A stretch of 50,783 bases of DNA from Lonepinella sp051851555 (GTDB lineage: Bacteria; Pseudomonadota; Gammaproteobacteria; Enterobacterales; Pasteurellaceae). Below are positions 16,600-23,551 of the stretch, in pieces. The notes below the pieces were generated by a model. That model was given only the letters and a program-made list of their open reading frames with translations, was not told the DNA's origin and did not search any database. Each line of letters starts with the position of its first letter. The stretch's first letter is position 1. Both the position numbers and the translations under genes were made by a program. The stretch lies in contig NZ_JBPDVH010000010.1 in NCBI RefSeq assembly GCF_051851555.1, positions 1-50,783 of the forward strand, written 5' to 3'.

Positions 16600-17712
16600 T
16601 TACTTACAACAAGCCACCAATGCTTGACGCAAATCTTGTTTAATATCTTCGACATCTTCTAGCCCCACGGAGAAACGCAATAAGCGATTACACACGCCAC
16701 GAGCAATTCGCTCCGCCTCGGGAATATCCATATGGGTTTGGGTAGCGGGATAAGTAATAAAACTTTCCGTTCCGCCAAGACTTTCCGCAAAGGTAATCAA
16801 TTTCATGGCTTTTAAGAAAGGATTGACCCAATTTTCATCTTGCAAACGGAACGACAACATCCCGCCTTTGTTAGAATACAATACATCGGTAATTTGCGGT
16901 TGTTGACGTAAAAATTCGGCAATTTCCCGTGCATTTTGCTGATGACGTTGCATACGTAATGACAGCGTTTTCAAGCCACGAATGGTTAACCAAGAATCAA
17001 ACGGCGACAACACAGCGCCTGCCCCATTTTGGATATAGAACAAACGGTCACATAATTCCTGACCTTTTGCCACAATCAAGCCCGCTAACACATCATTATG
17101 ACCCGCAATATATTTGGTGCCACTGTAAATCGTCACGTCCGCTCCATCTTCCATTGGACGATAAAGCATTGGGGTTAAAAAGGTATTATCCACAATTAAT
17201 AACAAATTATGTTTTTTGGCGACTTTTGCAATCGCTGCCACGTCGCATTCTTCCATTAATGGATTAGAGGGGGTTTCCACAAAAATGGCTTTGGTATGAG
17301 GAGTAATGGCTGCCTCAATGGCACTGACTTCCGCCGTATTCACATACACGGGTTTCACGCCATGGTTATTTTTATAACAAAAATCCAATAACCGATAGGT
17401 ACCGCCGTACACATCACTGGACACCAGCCATTCATCCGGCGCCTTAAATAAACTCATTAACACCTGAATCGCCGCCATGCCCGAGGCAAGCGCAAACCCC
17501 GCATCACCGCCGTCTAATTTCGCCATGGTTTCTTCTAATACCACTCGGGTCGGGTTTTTGGTGCGAGTATAATCAAACCCCGTACTTTCACCAATGCCAT
17601 GATGGCCATAAGCCGTTGAAAGAAAAATCGGTGTGGACACCGCACCGGTACGAGGATCCGTACGATTCCCCGCCTGTGCCAAAATCGTCTCTAACGCATA
17701 GTCTGTTGTCAT
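16600..17712 (-). CDS. metB: Cystathionine gamma-synthase / PLP-dependent transsulfuration enzyme
   Basis: Cys/Met-metabolism PLP enzyme of 370 aa, probably joining an activated homoserine to cysteine in methionine synthesis. The PLP lysine sits in YSGTKYIAGHNDVLAGL, and the cofactor-contacting tyrosine region is DYTRTKNPTR. ASGMAAIQ, ETPSNPLMEECD and LGGTESFITYPATQTH are typical of the MetB/MetC group. The MetB choice rests on closeness to the Haemophilus metB product; a cystathionine beta-lyase or gamma-lyase activity cannot be excluded from sequence. I saw no convincing MetJ box (AGACGTCT repeats) upstream. Confidence 0.88.
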   Translation of the reverse strand: MTTDYALETILAQAGNRTDPRTGAVSTPIFLSTAYGHHGIGESTGFDYTRTKNPTRVVLEETMAKLDGGDAGFALASGMAAIQVLMSLFKAPDEWLVSSDVYGGTYRLLDFCYKNNHGVKPVYVNTAEVSAIEAAITPHTKAIFVETPSNPLMEECDVAAIAKVAKKHNLLLIVDNTFLTPMLYRPMEDGADVTIYSGTKYIAGHNDVLAGLIVAKGQELCDRLFYIQNGAGAVLSPFDSWLTIRGLKTLSLRMQRHQQNAREIAEFLRQQPQITDVLYSNKGGMLSFRLQDENWVNPFLKAMKLITFAESLGGTESFITYPATQTHMDIPEAERIARGVCNRLLRFSVGLEDVEDIKQDLRQALVACCK

Positions 17713-17904
17713 GTATTCACCTAAAATATGTTGTAAAAATCATGGCAAACATTCTGACATAAAGTGCGGTGTGATTAAAGCAGATTTTTTGATTTTCTTC
17801 GGTGCATCTTTCGAGCGATTTCTACTAAAATTGACTGATTTTTAACAAGCCTGTATTTTTTTTCGGCAAACAATCGTTTTTTCAAGATTATTTCAAAATT
17901 CCTG

Positions 17905-17932
17905 TTGACATCAATACAGATTTCCGTAAAAT
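17905..17932 (+). promoter_or_regulatory. Promoter of the tRNA-Gly/Leu transcript
   Basis: Consensus -35 TTGACA (17905-17910), a 16-nt spacer and -10 TAAAAT (17927-17932). The start would fall about 25 nt before tRNA-Gly. The strong -35 is typical of stable RNA promoters. Confidence 0.75.
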
Positions 17933-17966
17933 GCACCCTCGTTGACAGCGTAATGCTGAGAACAAA

Positions 17967-18042
<76 letters not shown>

Positions 18043-18076
18043 ATTTAAACCTAGCAAAAGTTAGGAAATGCGTTTA

Positions 18077-18163
18077 GCCCGAGTGGCGGAATCGGTAGAC
18101 GCAAGGGATTTAAAATCCCTCGCCTTTCGGGGCGTGCCAGTTCAAGTCTGGCCTCGGGCACCA
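18077..18163 (+). tRNA. tRNA-Leu (anticodon TAA)
   Basis: An 87-nt class II tRNA with encoded CCA and a long variable arm (CGCCTTTCGGGGCG). The acceptor GCCCGAG pairs with CTCGGGC. The anticodon stem AGGGA/TCCCT encloses loop TTTAAAA with anticodon TAA. It lies 34 nt after tRNA-Gly and is probably co-transcribed. Confidence 0.97.
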
Positions 18164-18187
18164 TTTTAAACACTAGGTTAAGAAATA

Positions 18188-18207
18188 GCACCGCAAGGTG
18201 TTTTTTT
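18188..18207 (+). terminator. Terminator after tRNA-Leu
   Basis: CACC (18189-18192), loop GCAA and GGTG (18197-18200), followed by seven Ts (18201-18207). The short stem has a stable GNRA-like loop and a good U-tract. It separates tRNA-Leu from tRNA-Cys. Confidence 0.7.
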
Positions 18208-18227
18208 ATATCTAAAATCACTTCTAT

Positions 18228-18301
18228 GGCGTGTTAGCAAAGCGGTTATGCACTGGATTGCAAATCCATGTAGCTCGGTTCGACTCCGGGACACGCCTCC
18301 A
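18228..18301 (+). tRNA. tRNA-Cys (anticodon GCA)
   Basis: A 74-nt cloverleaf with encoded CCA. The acceptor GGCGTGT pairs with ACACGCC, the anticodon stem is TGGAT/ATCCA with anticodon GCA, and the T-arm contains GGTTCGACTCC. A terminator lies between it and tRNA-Leu, so it may depend on read-through or its own promoter. Confidence 0.96.
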
Positions 18302-18351
18302 TTTTATCCCTTAAACCAAACATATGATTGCTCAACTTTATTTCTTTAAAT

Positions 18352-18382
18352 AAAAAAGCGACAAGTATATCCTCATCGCTTT
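18352..18382 (-). terminator. yfjD terminator
   Basis: On the minus strand AAAGCGA (from 18382) pairs with TCGCTTT (to 18355), and a T-run follows. The loop is long (about 14 nt). It lies just past the yfjD stop codon. Confidence 0.65.
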
Positions 18383-18404
18383 CATTTTATCTTTTACATA
18401 GGCA

Positions 18405-19691
18405 TTAAGTCAGTTTTTCAACCCTCGCCTGTTTCACCATATTATCCGCCACTTCTAACACCGTGACTTTCAGGCCGTTCAATTCAAATTCTGCCCCCTC
18501 GTCGGGAATATCTTCCAAATGTTCCAAAATCAAGCCATTAAATGTGCGAGCCTCATCGGTGTCTAAATTCCAATCGAATAATTTATTTAAATCACGAATA
18601 TTGGTAGATCCCTCAATGAGAATGGATCCATCCGATTGAGCGGTGACTTCTTCTTCAATAGAGGGCGCAGTTGAGGTGGTAAACTCACCGACAATTTCTT
18701 CCAAAATATCTTCAAGGGTGACTAAACCTTTAATGTCCCCATATTCATCCACCACTAAGCCAACACGTTCTTTATTATTACGGAAATTCAATAATTGAGC
18801 GGTCAATGCGGTGCCCTCTGGGATAAAATAAATCTCATCCACAGCTCGAATTAGGGTTTCTTTGGTGAATTCGTTTTTATCTAACATCAAGCGGTAGGCC
18901 TCTCGCACTCGCAAAATACCTAGCACATTTTCGTCCATATTGCCTTTATACAACACCACTCGGCTATGAGCGGCATGATTTAACTGACGCATAATGGACT
19001 TCCAATCATCATCAATATCAATCCCTGCAATATCATTGCGTGGCACCATAATATCGTCCACCGAGACTTCTTCTAAATCGAGAATTGACAGCAACATTTC
19101 TTGGTGGGCAGAGGGAATAAATTTGCCACTTTCATTCACAATAGAACGCAATTCTTCCGCATTAATATGATTGCCTTTGACCTCTGTTTTCAAGCCGGTG
19201 ATCTTAATTAAGGCTTTAATAATCAGATTCATCAAAAACACTAACGGCGTAAATAATTTCATTAATGGCGAAAGCAAATGACTGGATAAAAAGGCGACTT
19301 TTTCCGGATAAAGGGCTGCCACGGTTTTTGGATAGATTTCCGCAAACACCAACATCACAAAAGTCAACGCTCCCGTGGCAATCGCCACCCCTGCATCACC
19401 ATATAGACGCATACCAATAATGGTGGCTAAGGCGGAGGCGGAAATATTGACAAGATTATTACAAATTAAAATCAAGCTAAGGAGTTTATCGGTTTTTTTC
19501 AGCAAATTTTCCGCTTTTTTGGCACCTTTATGCCCTTTTTCCGCTAAATAACGCATGCGGTAACGGTTGGCGGATAACAAGCCTGTTTCCGAACTGGAAA
19601 AATACCCTGAAAGGATTAATAAAATGAAAAGAATAATAAATAAGGTACTAAGGGGAATACTGTCCAAAGGTTGTTCCTTGTGTTCGTTCAT
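18405..19691 (-). CDS. yfjD: CNNM/CorB-type membrane protein (YfjD family)
   Basis: Inner-membrane protein of the CNNM (DUF21) - CBS - CorC_HlyC family, linked in other bacteria to magnesium/cobalt efflux. The ATG at 19691 gives 428 aa; the codon just before it is TTG. A first transmembrane helix (LFIILFILLILSGYFSSSETGL) carries the family FSSSETGLL motif. Two or three more helices form the CNNM domain to about residue 190. A CBS pair follows (VDDIMVPRNDIAGID, then VDEYGDIKGLVTLEDILEEIVGE). The C-terminal CorC_HlyC domain contains TFNGLILEHLEDIPDEG. The order ypjD-yfjD next to ffh is conserved in E. coli. Confidence 0.93.
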   Translation of the reverse strand: MNEHKEQPLDSIPLSTLFIILFILLILSGYFSSSETGLLSANRYRMRYLAEKGHKGAKKAENLLKKTDKLLSLILICNNLVNISASALATIIGMRLYGDAGVAIATGALTFVMLVFAEIYPKTVAALYPEKVAFLSSHLLSPLMKLFTPLVFLMNLIIKALIKITGLKTEVKGNHINAEELRSIVNESGKFIPSAHQEMLLSILDLEEVSVDDIMVPRNDIAGIDIDDDWKSIMRQLNHAAHSRVVLYKGNMDENVLGILRVREAYRLMLDKNEFTKETLIRAVDEIYFIPEGTALTAQLLNFRNNKERVGLVVDEYGDIKGLVTLEDILEEIVGEFTTSTAPSIEEEVTAQSDGSILIEGSTNIRDLNKLFDWNLDTDEARTFNGLILEHLEDIPDEGAEFELNGLKVTVLEVADNMVKQARVEKLT

Positions 19692-19696
19692 CAAAT

Positions 19697-19734
19697 AAGT
19701 GCGGTGAAAAATCTCGTTTTTTTATACCGCACTT
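19697..19734 (-). terminator. Inverted uptake-sequence hairpin between ypjD and yfjD
   Basis: AAGTGCGGTgAAAA (from 19697) faces TTTataCCGCACTT (to 19734), forming a 9-bp core stem with A/T-rich flanks. On the minus strand it lies after the ypjD stop and immediately before the yfjD start codon. It may terminate ypjD transcripts in part. It leaves no visible Shine-Dalgarno for yfjD. Confidence 0.6.
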
Positions 19735-19747
19735 CCAATTTTCTCAC

Positions 19748-20539
19748 TTATGCTGGGAAAAATTTGCTGCCAAAATAAGCAATCGTCAGCAATATCATAC
19801 CTGAGATCGTAAAAATGATCATTCTTTTTCCACGCCAATGCCATTTCCAATGCCCAACCAATGGGATACCAAAAGCAATCCAAGCAAATAGCGAAAACAC
19901 GGCTTTATGAATATTGCTTAACTGCAACGCATGCAATAAATGATAGGTGCCAGTGCATAAGATAATGGTTAATAAAATTTCACCACTTAACATCACTCGG
20001 AAAAAATGGCGTTCTACCAACATTAACGGCGGTAAATCAGATGACGGCAAGGCTTTTTTACGTTTTAAATGACGATCCAACCACGCAATTTGCATGCTGT
20101 ACAACATAGCGATAAAACAGACCGCATAAGCTAACATGGAAATCAGAATATGGAGCAATAAATTAACCTGTAAATGCACAATTTGGCTCGGGATAAATTC
20201 CGTCATTAACAAATTAATCAAAGCAAAAGCATACACAATCGGTGACACAAATGCCAAGGTACGCACATTCCAGAGCATGGGTACCGTGCTTAACAAGGCA
20301 ATAAAAAAACTCATTAAGGAACTGACTTCAAGTAAAGAAATATCGGCACCTAACGTCAAGTGTGTAAATAGTTCAGAAAAACTTAAATAATGACAAATCA
20401 CCGCTAAAAAGGCGGTGCATAAAAACAACGTTCTTTTCGGTTTGATTTGCCCATCAATTTTCAGCAACATCGGCATAATCAGCAAGATATTGAAACTGTA
20501 AAACAGCATGGCAAAAATAGCATACGGCGGTGTTGTCAA
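19748..20539 (-). CDS. ypjD: CcsA-family inner membrane protein YpjD
   Basis: Polytopic membrane protein of 263 aa with about eight helices, of the cytochrome c assembly (CcsA/HemX-like) fold. The family Trp/His-rich motif is weak. SPIVYAFALINLL, LLLHILISMLAYAVCFIAML and the C-terminal LLTIAYFGSKFF match E. coli YpjD. The start is a TTG at 20539: AAAGGA lies 9 nt upstream, and the resulting N-terminus aligns with E. coli YpjD, while the next ATG would remove part of the first helix. Its biochemical role is not established. Confidence 0.87.
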   Translation of the reverse strand: MTTPPYAIFAMLFYSFNILLIMPMLLKIDGQIKPKRTLFLCTAFLAVICHYLSFSELFTHLTLGADISLLEVSSLMSFFIALLSTVPMLWNVRTLAFVSPIVYAFALINLLMTEFIPSQIVHLQVNLLLHILISMLAYAVCFIAMLYSMQIAWLDRHLKRKKALPSSDLPPLMLVERHFFRVMLSGEILLTIILCTGTYHLLHALQLSNIHKAVFSLFAWIAFGIPLVGHWKWHWRGKRMIIFTISGMILLTIAYFGSKFFPA

Positions 20540-20644
20540 TTTATTTCGTCCTTTGTTTGTGCAAAATAATGATTCATTTTAACCGTGCTAAATTGAAATA
20601 TCAATTAGAGACTGCCTTTGCTAGTGAAAACAAGGAAATTCAGG

Positions 20645-20650
20645 TATAAT
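20645..20650 (+). promoter_or_regulatory. Candidate -10 element for ffh
   Basis: A perfect TATAAT lies 33 nt before the ffh start codon. No good -35 is found at normal spacing (TAGTGA at 20622-20627 is poor), so this is a partial promoter call. Confidence 0.4.
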
Positions 20651-20683
20651 CGGGTAAATTTTTTGTGAAAAAGAGAACGAAAT

Positions 20684-22081
20684 ATGTTTGAAAATTTATC
20701 CGACCGCCTGTCGAAAACCCTACGTAATATCACAGGGAAAGGGCGTTTAACCGAAGACAATATTAAAGATACCTTACGTGAAGTCCGCATGGCATTACTC
20801 GAGGCGGACGTTGCTTTGCCTGTGGTGCGTGAATTTATCAATAAAGTGAAAGAGCGTGCTATCGGTGAAGAAGTCAATAAAAGCCTGACACCCGGACAAG
20901 AATTTCTAAAAATCGTACAAAGTGAATTAGAAAGTGCCATGGGACAAGCCAACGAAGAATTAAATCTTGCTACCCAACCGCCAGCGGTCATTTTAATGGC
21001 GGGCTTACAAGGGGCGGGTAAAACCACTTCCGTCGGTAAATTAGCGAAATTTTTAAAAGAACGCCATAAGAAAAAAGTGTTAGTCGTGTCAGCTGACGTA
21101 TATCGTCCGGCGGCGATTAAACAGCTTGAAACCTTAGCTCAATCTGTGGGCGTCGATTTCTTCCCCTCTGATGTCAAACAAAATCCAGTCGAAATTGCCA
21201 AAACAGCTAAAGCTGATGCGAAATTAAAATTCTATGATGTGTTAATCGTGGATACGGCAGGTCGCTTGCATGTTGACGGCGAGATGATGGAAGAAATTAA
21301 GCAAATTCACACCGCACTTGAACCGATTGAAACCCTGTTTACCGTGGATGCCATGACTGGGCAAGATGCTGCCAATACCGCCAAAGCCTTTAATGAAGCC
21401 TTGCCACTCACAGGGGTGATCTTAACCAAAGTAGATGGTGATGCTCGTGGTGGTGCAGCCTTATCTATTCGCCAAATTACAGGTAAACCGATTAAATTCT
21501 TAGGGGTAGGCGAAAAAACCGAGGCGTTAGAACCTTTCCATCCAGAACGTGTAGCGTCACGCATTTTAGGGATGGGTGATGTCCTTTCTTTAATCGAAGA
21601 TTTACAACGTTCCGTTGACCAAGAAAAAGCCGAAAAAATGGCGAAGAAATTCAAAAAGGGCGATCAATTTACCCTTGAAGATTTCCGTGAGCAACTGATC
21701 GAAATGAAAAAAATGGGTGGTATGATGTCGATGTTAGACAAACTCCCAGGGGCCAAAAACTTGCCTGATCATGTTAAAAATCAAGTAGATGATAGAATGT
21801 TTATCAAAATGGAGGCGATCATCAATTCCATGACCTTAAAAGAACGAGCTAACCCCGACATTATCAAAGGCTCACGCCGTCGCCGTATTGCGTTAGGTTC
21901 AGGCACGCAAGTGCAAGATGTCAATAAATTACTCAAACAATTTGACGATATGCAACGCATGATGAAAAAAATGCGTAGTGGTGGCATGTCAAAAATGATG
22001 AAAGGCATGAAAGGCTTAATGGGCGGTGGCATGGGAGGACTGGGTGGTCTTGGCGGTTTAGGGGGGATGTTAAAACGCTAA
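20684..22081 (+). CDS. ffh: Signal recognition particle protein Ffh
   Basis: SRP54-type GTPase that binds 4.5S RNA and signal sequences and delivers nascent chains to FtsY. The 465-aa protein has an N domain (MFENLSDRLSKTLRNITGKG). The G domain has GLQGAGKTTSVGKLA (G1), VDTAGRLHVDGEM (G3) and TKVDGDARGGAALS (G4). The methionine-rich M domain contains GSGTQVQDVNKLLKQF and ends in a Met/Gly-rich tail. It is divergent from ypjD, as in E. coli. Confidence 0.98.
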   Translation: MFENLSDRLSKTLRNITGKGRLTEDNIKDTLREVRMALLEADVALPVVREFINKVKERAIGEEVNKSLTPGQEFLKIVQSELESAMGQANEELNLATQPPAVILMAGLQGAGKTTSVGKLAKFLKERHKKKVLVVSADVYRPAAIKQLETLAQSVGVDFFPSDVKQNPVEIAKTAKADAKLKFYDVLIVDTAGRLHVDGEMMEEIKQIHTALEPIETLFTVDAMTGQDAANTAKAFNEALPLTGVILTKVDGDARGGAALSIRQITGKPIKFLGVGEKTEALEPFHPERVASRILGMGDVLSLIEDLQRSVDQEKAEKMAKKFKKGDQFTLEDFREQLIEMKKMGGMMSMLDKLPGAKNLPDHVKNQVDDRMFIKMEAIINSMTLKERANPDIIKGSRRRRIALGSGTQVQDVNKLLKQFDDMQRMMKKMRSGGMSKMMKGMKGLMGGGMGGLGGLGGLGGMLKR

Positions 22082-22102
22082 ATGCCTGTTCTCTCGGCTT
22101 AG

Positions 22103-22138
22103 AGTGCGGTGAAAAATCGACGAATTTTCTACCGCACT
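22103..22138 (+). terminator. ffh terminator (inverted uptake sequences)
   Basis: AGTGCGGTGAAAAAT (from 22103) pairs with ATTTTCTACCGCACT (to 22138), with one unpaired position and T-rich sequence after it (TTTTCATTT). It lies about 20 nt after the ffh stop. Confidence 0.8.
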
Positions 22139-22263
22139 TTTCATTTATATGGATTTGTCCTACAATGAAAACAAATAAAAAAACGCCACATTTATGGGAA
22201 ATGTGCCATAATAGACTGAAAAGTAGCATTGAATTTCTTACTACCTAGCACTAAGGAGATTAT

Positions 22264-22728
22264 ATGAAAAAAGTTATTTTATTACTCACTGCGTTTATCA
22301 TCAGTGCTTGTAGCAATTCCGAAGAACGGCAAGCGTTAATTAACGGTGAACAACTGGACACCCCACAAAAAACTGAAGTCGGTTTTATTCGCTTGTCACA
22401 AAATTCGCAATATTATGTGGATACCTCTTCCATTTGGGTGGACAGTAGCAAAAATAATCTGATTAATTTCGACACGGTGATTAATTTACACATTGGACAT
22501 CGCATTTTTGAAGATAAAAAACTGATGACCAAATCAGTACGCCAACACAAAGTGTTAGATTGTCAAACCAACACCATGAAACACACAGGATCGCATTTAT
22601 ATTCCGATTTCTGGGGTGAGGGAACGGTGTTCACGCCGAAAAAATATCGTGAACATCAAGTTAAACCACGTGATGGATCAACCCTTGGTACGGTGGCACA
22701 AGTGATGTGTGCGAATTTTTATCATTAA
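22264..22728 (+). CDS. Surface lipoprotein, protein E (PE) family adhesin homologue
   Basis: A 154-aa lipoprotein with signal MKKVILLLTAFIISAC (acylated Cys16). The mature protein follows Haemophilus influenzae protein E along most of its length: GFIRLSQNSQYYVD, SSIWVDSS, FDTVINL, KSVRQHKVLDC, SDFWGEG, FTPKKYREH and a terminal VMCANFY. The two cysteines (VLDC, VMC) match the pair in the family. In H. influenzae protein E binds vitronectin, laminin, plasminogen and reportedly hemin, but ligand binding here is inference. RBS AAGGAG is present, and the gene is monocistronic. The adjacent heme oxygenase gene is convergent. Confidence 0.85.
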   Translation: MKKVILLLTAFIISACSNSEERQALINGEQLDTPQKTEVGFIRLSQNSQYYVDTSSIWVDSSKNNLINFDTVINLHIGHRIFEDKKLMTKSVRQHKVLDCQTNTMKHTGSHLYSDFWGEGTVFTPKKYREHQVKPRDGSTLGTVAQVMCANFYH

Positions 22729-22746
22729 TTGATGAATGATACACAA

Positions 22747-22779
22747 AAAGGGCAAGACATTTTTATGTACTTGCCCTTT
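22747..22779. terminator. Terminator between the PE-like gene and hemO
   Basis: AAAGGGCAAG (22747-22756) and CTTGCCCTTT (22770-22779) form a perfect 10-bp stem. A good T-run follows on the minus strand (hemO side). The plus-strand tail is less T-rich, so it is mainly the hemO terminator and only a weaker one for the lipoprotein gene. Confidence 0.8.
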
Positions 22780-22792
22780 CTCATGGGTTTAA

Positions 22793-23413
22793 TTAAGGAT
22801 GAAACGGCCCTTGATTCGGTGCCTCATAATTTTCAGGTAAACCAAAAATCTGACGGACAATCACCTTGTAGAATGCAAAGGCGTCTTTTGCTCCTTGAAT
22901 GGCCTCATCTTCTGCTTGGGCGTCTAGGCCTAAATTATCCAAATACACTTTAAATTCACGCCAATGTTTACCTCGCCCATCAGGATGACCGGCTAAATGG
23001 CTTGCCCCATTTTCGGCATCAAAACTTAATCTTTTTTCGGCGGCTTTATATAAAAACGCCGCCCCAAGATTGGATCCCTCGGCACAATATAACCAACCGA
23101 TTGAAGCATTGCCTTGCGGATGAGGTAAATTACCTTTAAATTCATAAGGTTCACTTTTTAACACCGCAAGATCTTTCAACACTCTATCATAGCGTGCCAT
23201 ATACTCTAATTCTGGGATTTTCTTATTGAGTTCAGGATCTTTATAAATATCATCTACAATCTTGTGGAACACGGATTGTAATTGTAAAAATTTCGCATAA
23301 TTCTCATTATTCTTAAACGGTTCCACCGACATCACAAGATTATCTACACTATCATGTGTGGTACGGTTAGCGGCTTTTAAACGTTCAGAAAAGGTTTGTT
23401 GTTCTTGTGTCAT
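22793..23413 (-). CDS. hemO: Biliverdin-producing heme oxygenase (HemO type)
   Basis: Enzyme that opens heme to release iron, biliverdin and CO, used to take iron from host heme. The ATG at 23413 was chosen: AGGAA lies 7 nt upstream and the N-terminus (MTQEQQTFSERLKAANRTTHDSVDN) then aligns with Neisseria HemO, while a longer frame runs through the promoter. The proximal heme ligand is the His in RTTHDSVDNLVMSV. Distal-helix residues lie in GWLYCAEGSNLGAAFL, and DGRGKHWREF is shared with the neisserial enzyme. The 206-aa length fits. The promoter carries a Fur-like box. A heme receptor gene is not adjacent. Confidence 0.93.
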   Translation of the reverse strand: MTQEQQTFSERLKAANRTTHDSVDNLVMSVEPFKNNENYAKFLQLQSVFHKIVDDIYKDPELNKKIPELEYMARYDRVLKDLAVLKSEPYEFKGNLPHPQGNASIGWLYCAEGSNLGAAFLYKAAEKRLSFDAENGASHLAGHPDGRGKHWREFKVYLDNLGLDAQAEDEAIQGAKDAFAFYKVIVRQIFGLPENYEAPNQGPFHP

Positions 23414-23478
23414 AATACGTTTCCTATTGATTTTCAGATTATTTTCCGTCATTGAGATAAAAGTATCAGGAAACATAA

Positions 23479-23507
23479 ATATACTATAATTGATTATAAT
23501 TATCAAT
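23479..23507 (-). promoter_or_regulatory. hemO promoter overlapped by a Fur-like box
   Basis: On the minus strand -35 TTGATA (23502-23507), a 17-nt spacer and -10 TATATT (23479-23484). The Fur-like sequence GATAATTATAATCAATTAT (23487-23505) matches the 19-bp GATAATGATAATCATTATC consensus at 14 positions. It covers the spacer and part of the -35, so iron-loaded Fur would block RNA polymerase. Iron-repressed expression is the inference. Confidence 0.7.
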
Positions 23508-23551
23508 TATTACCATAATATCAACATCAAGTAATCACTTTGTATCCTCTT

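Noticed and set aside
17713..17966. MetJ operator upstream of metB
   Set aside because: No pair of AGACGTCT-like octamers could be seen in the region.
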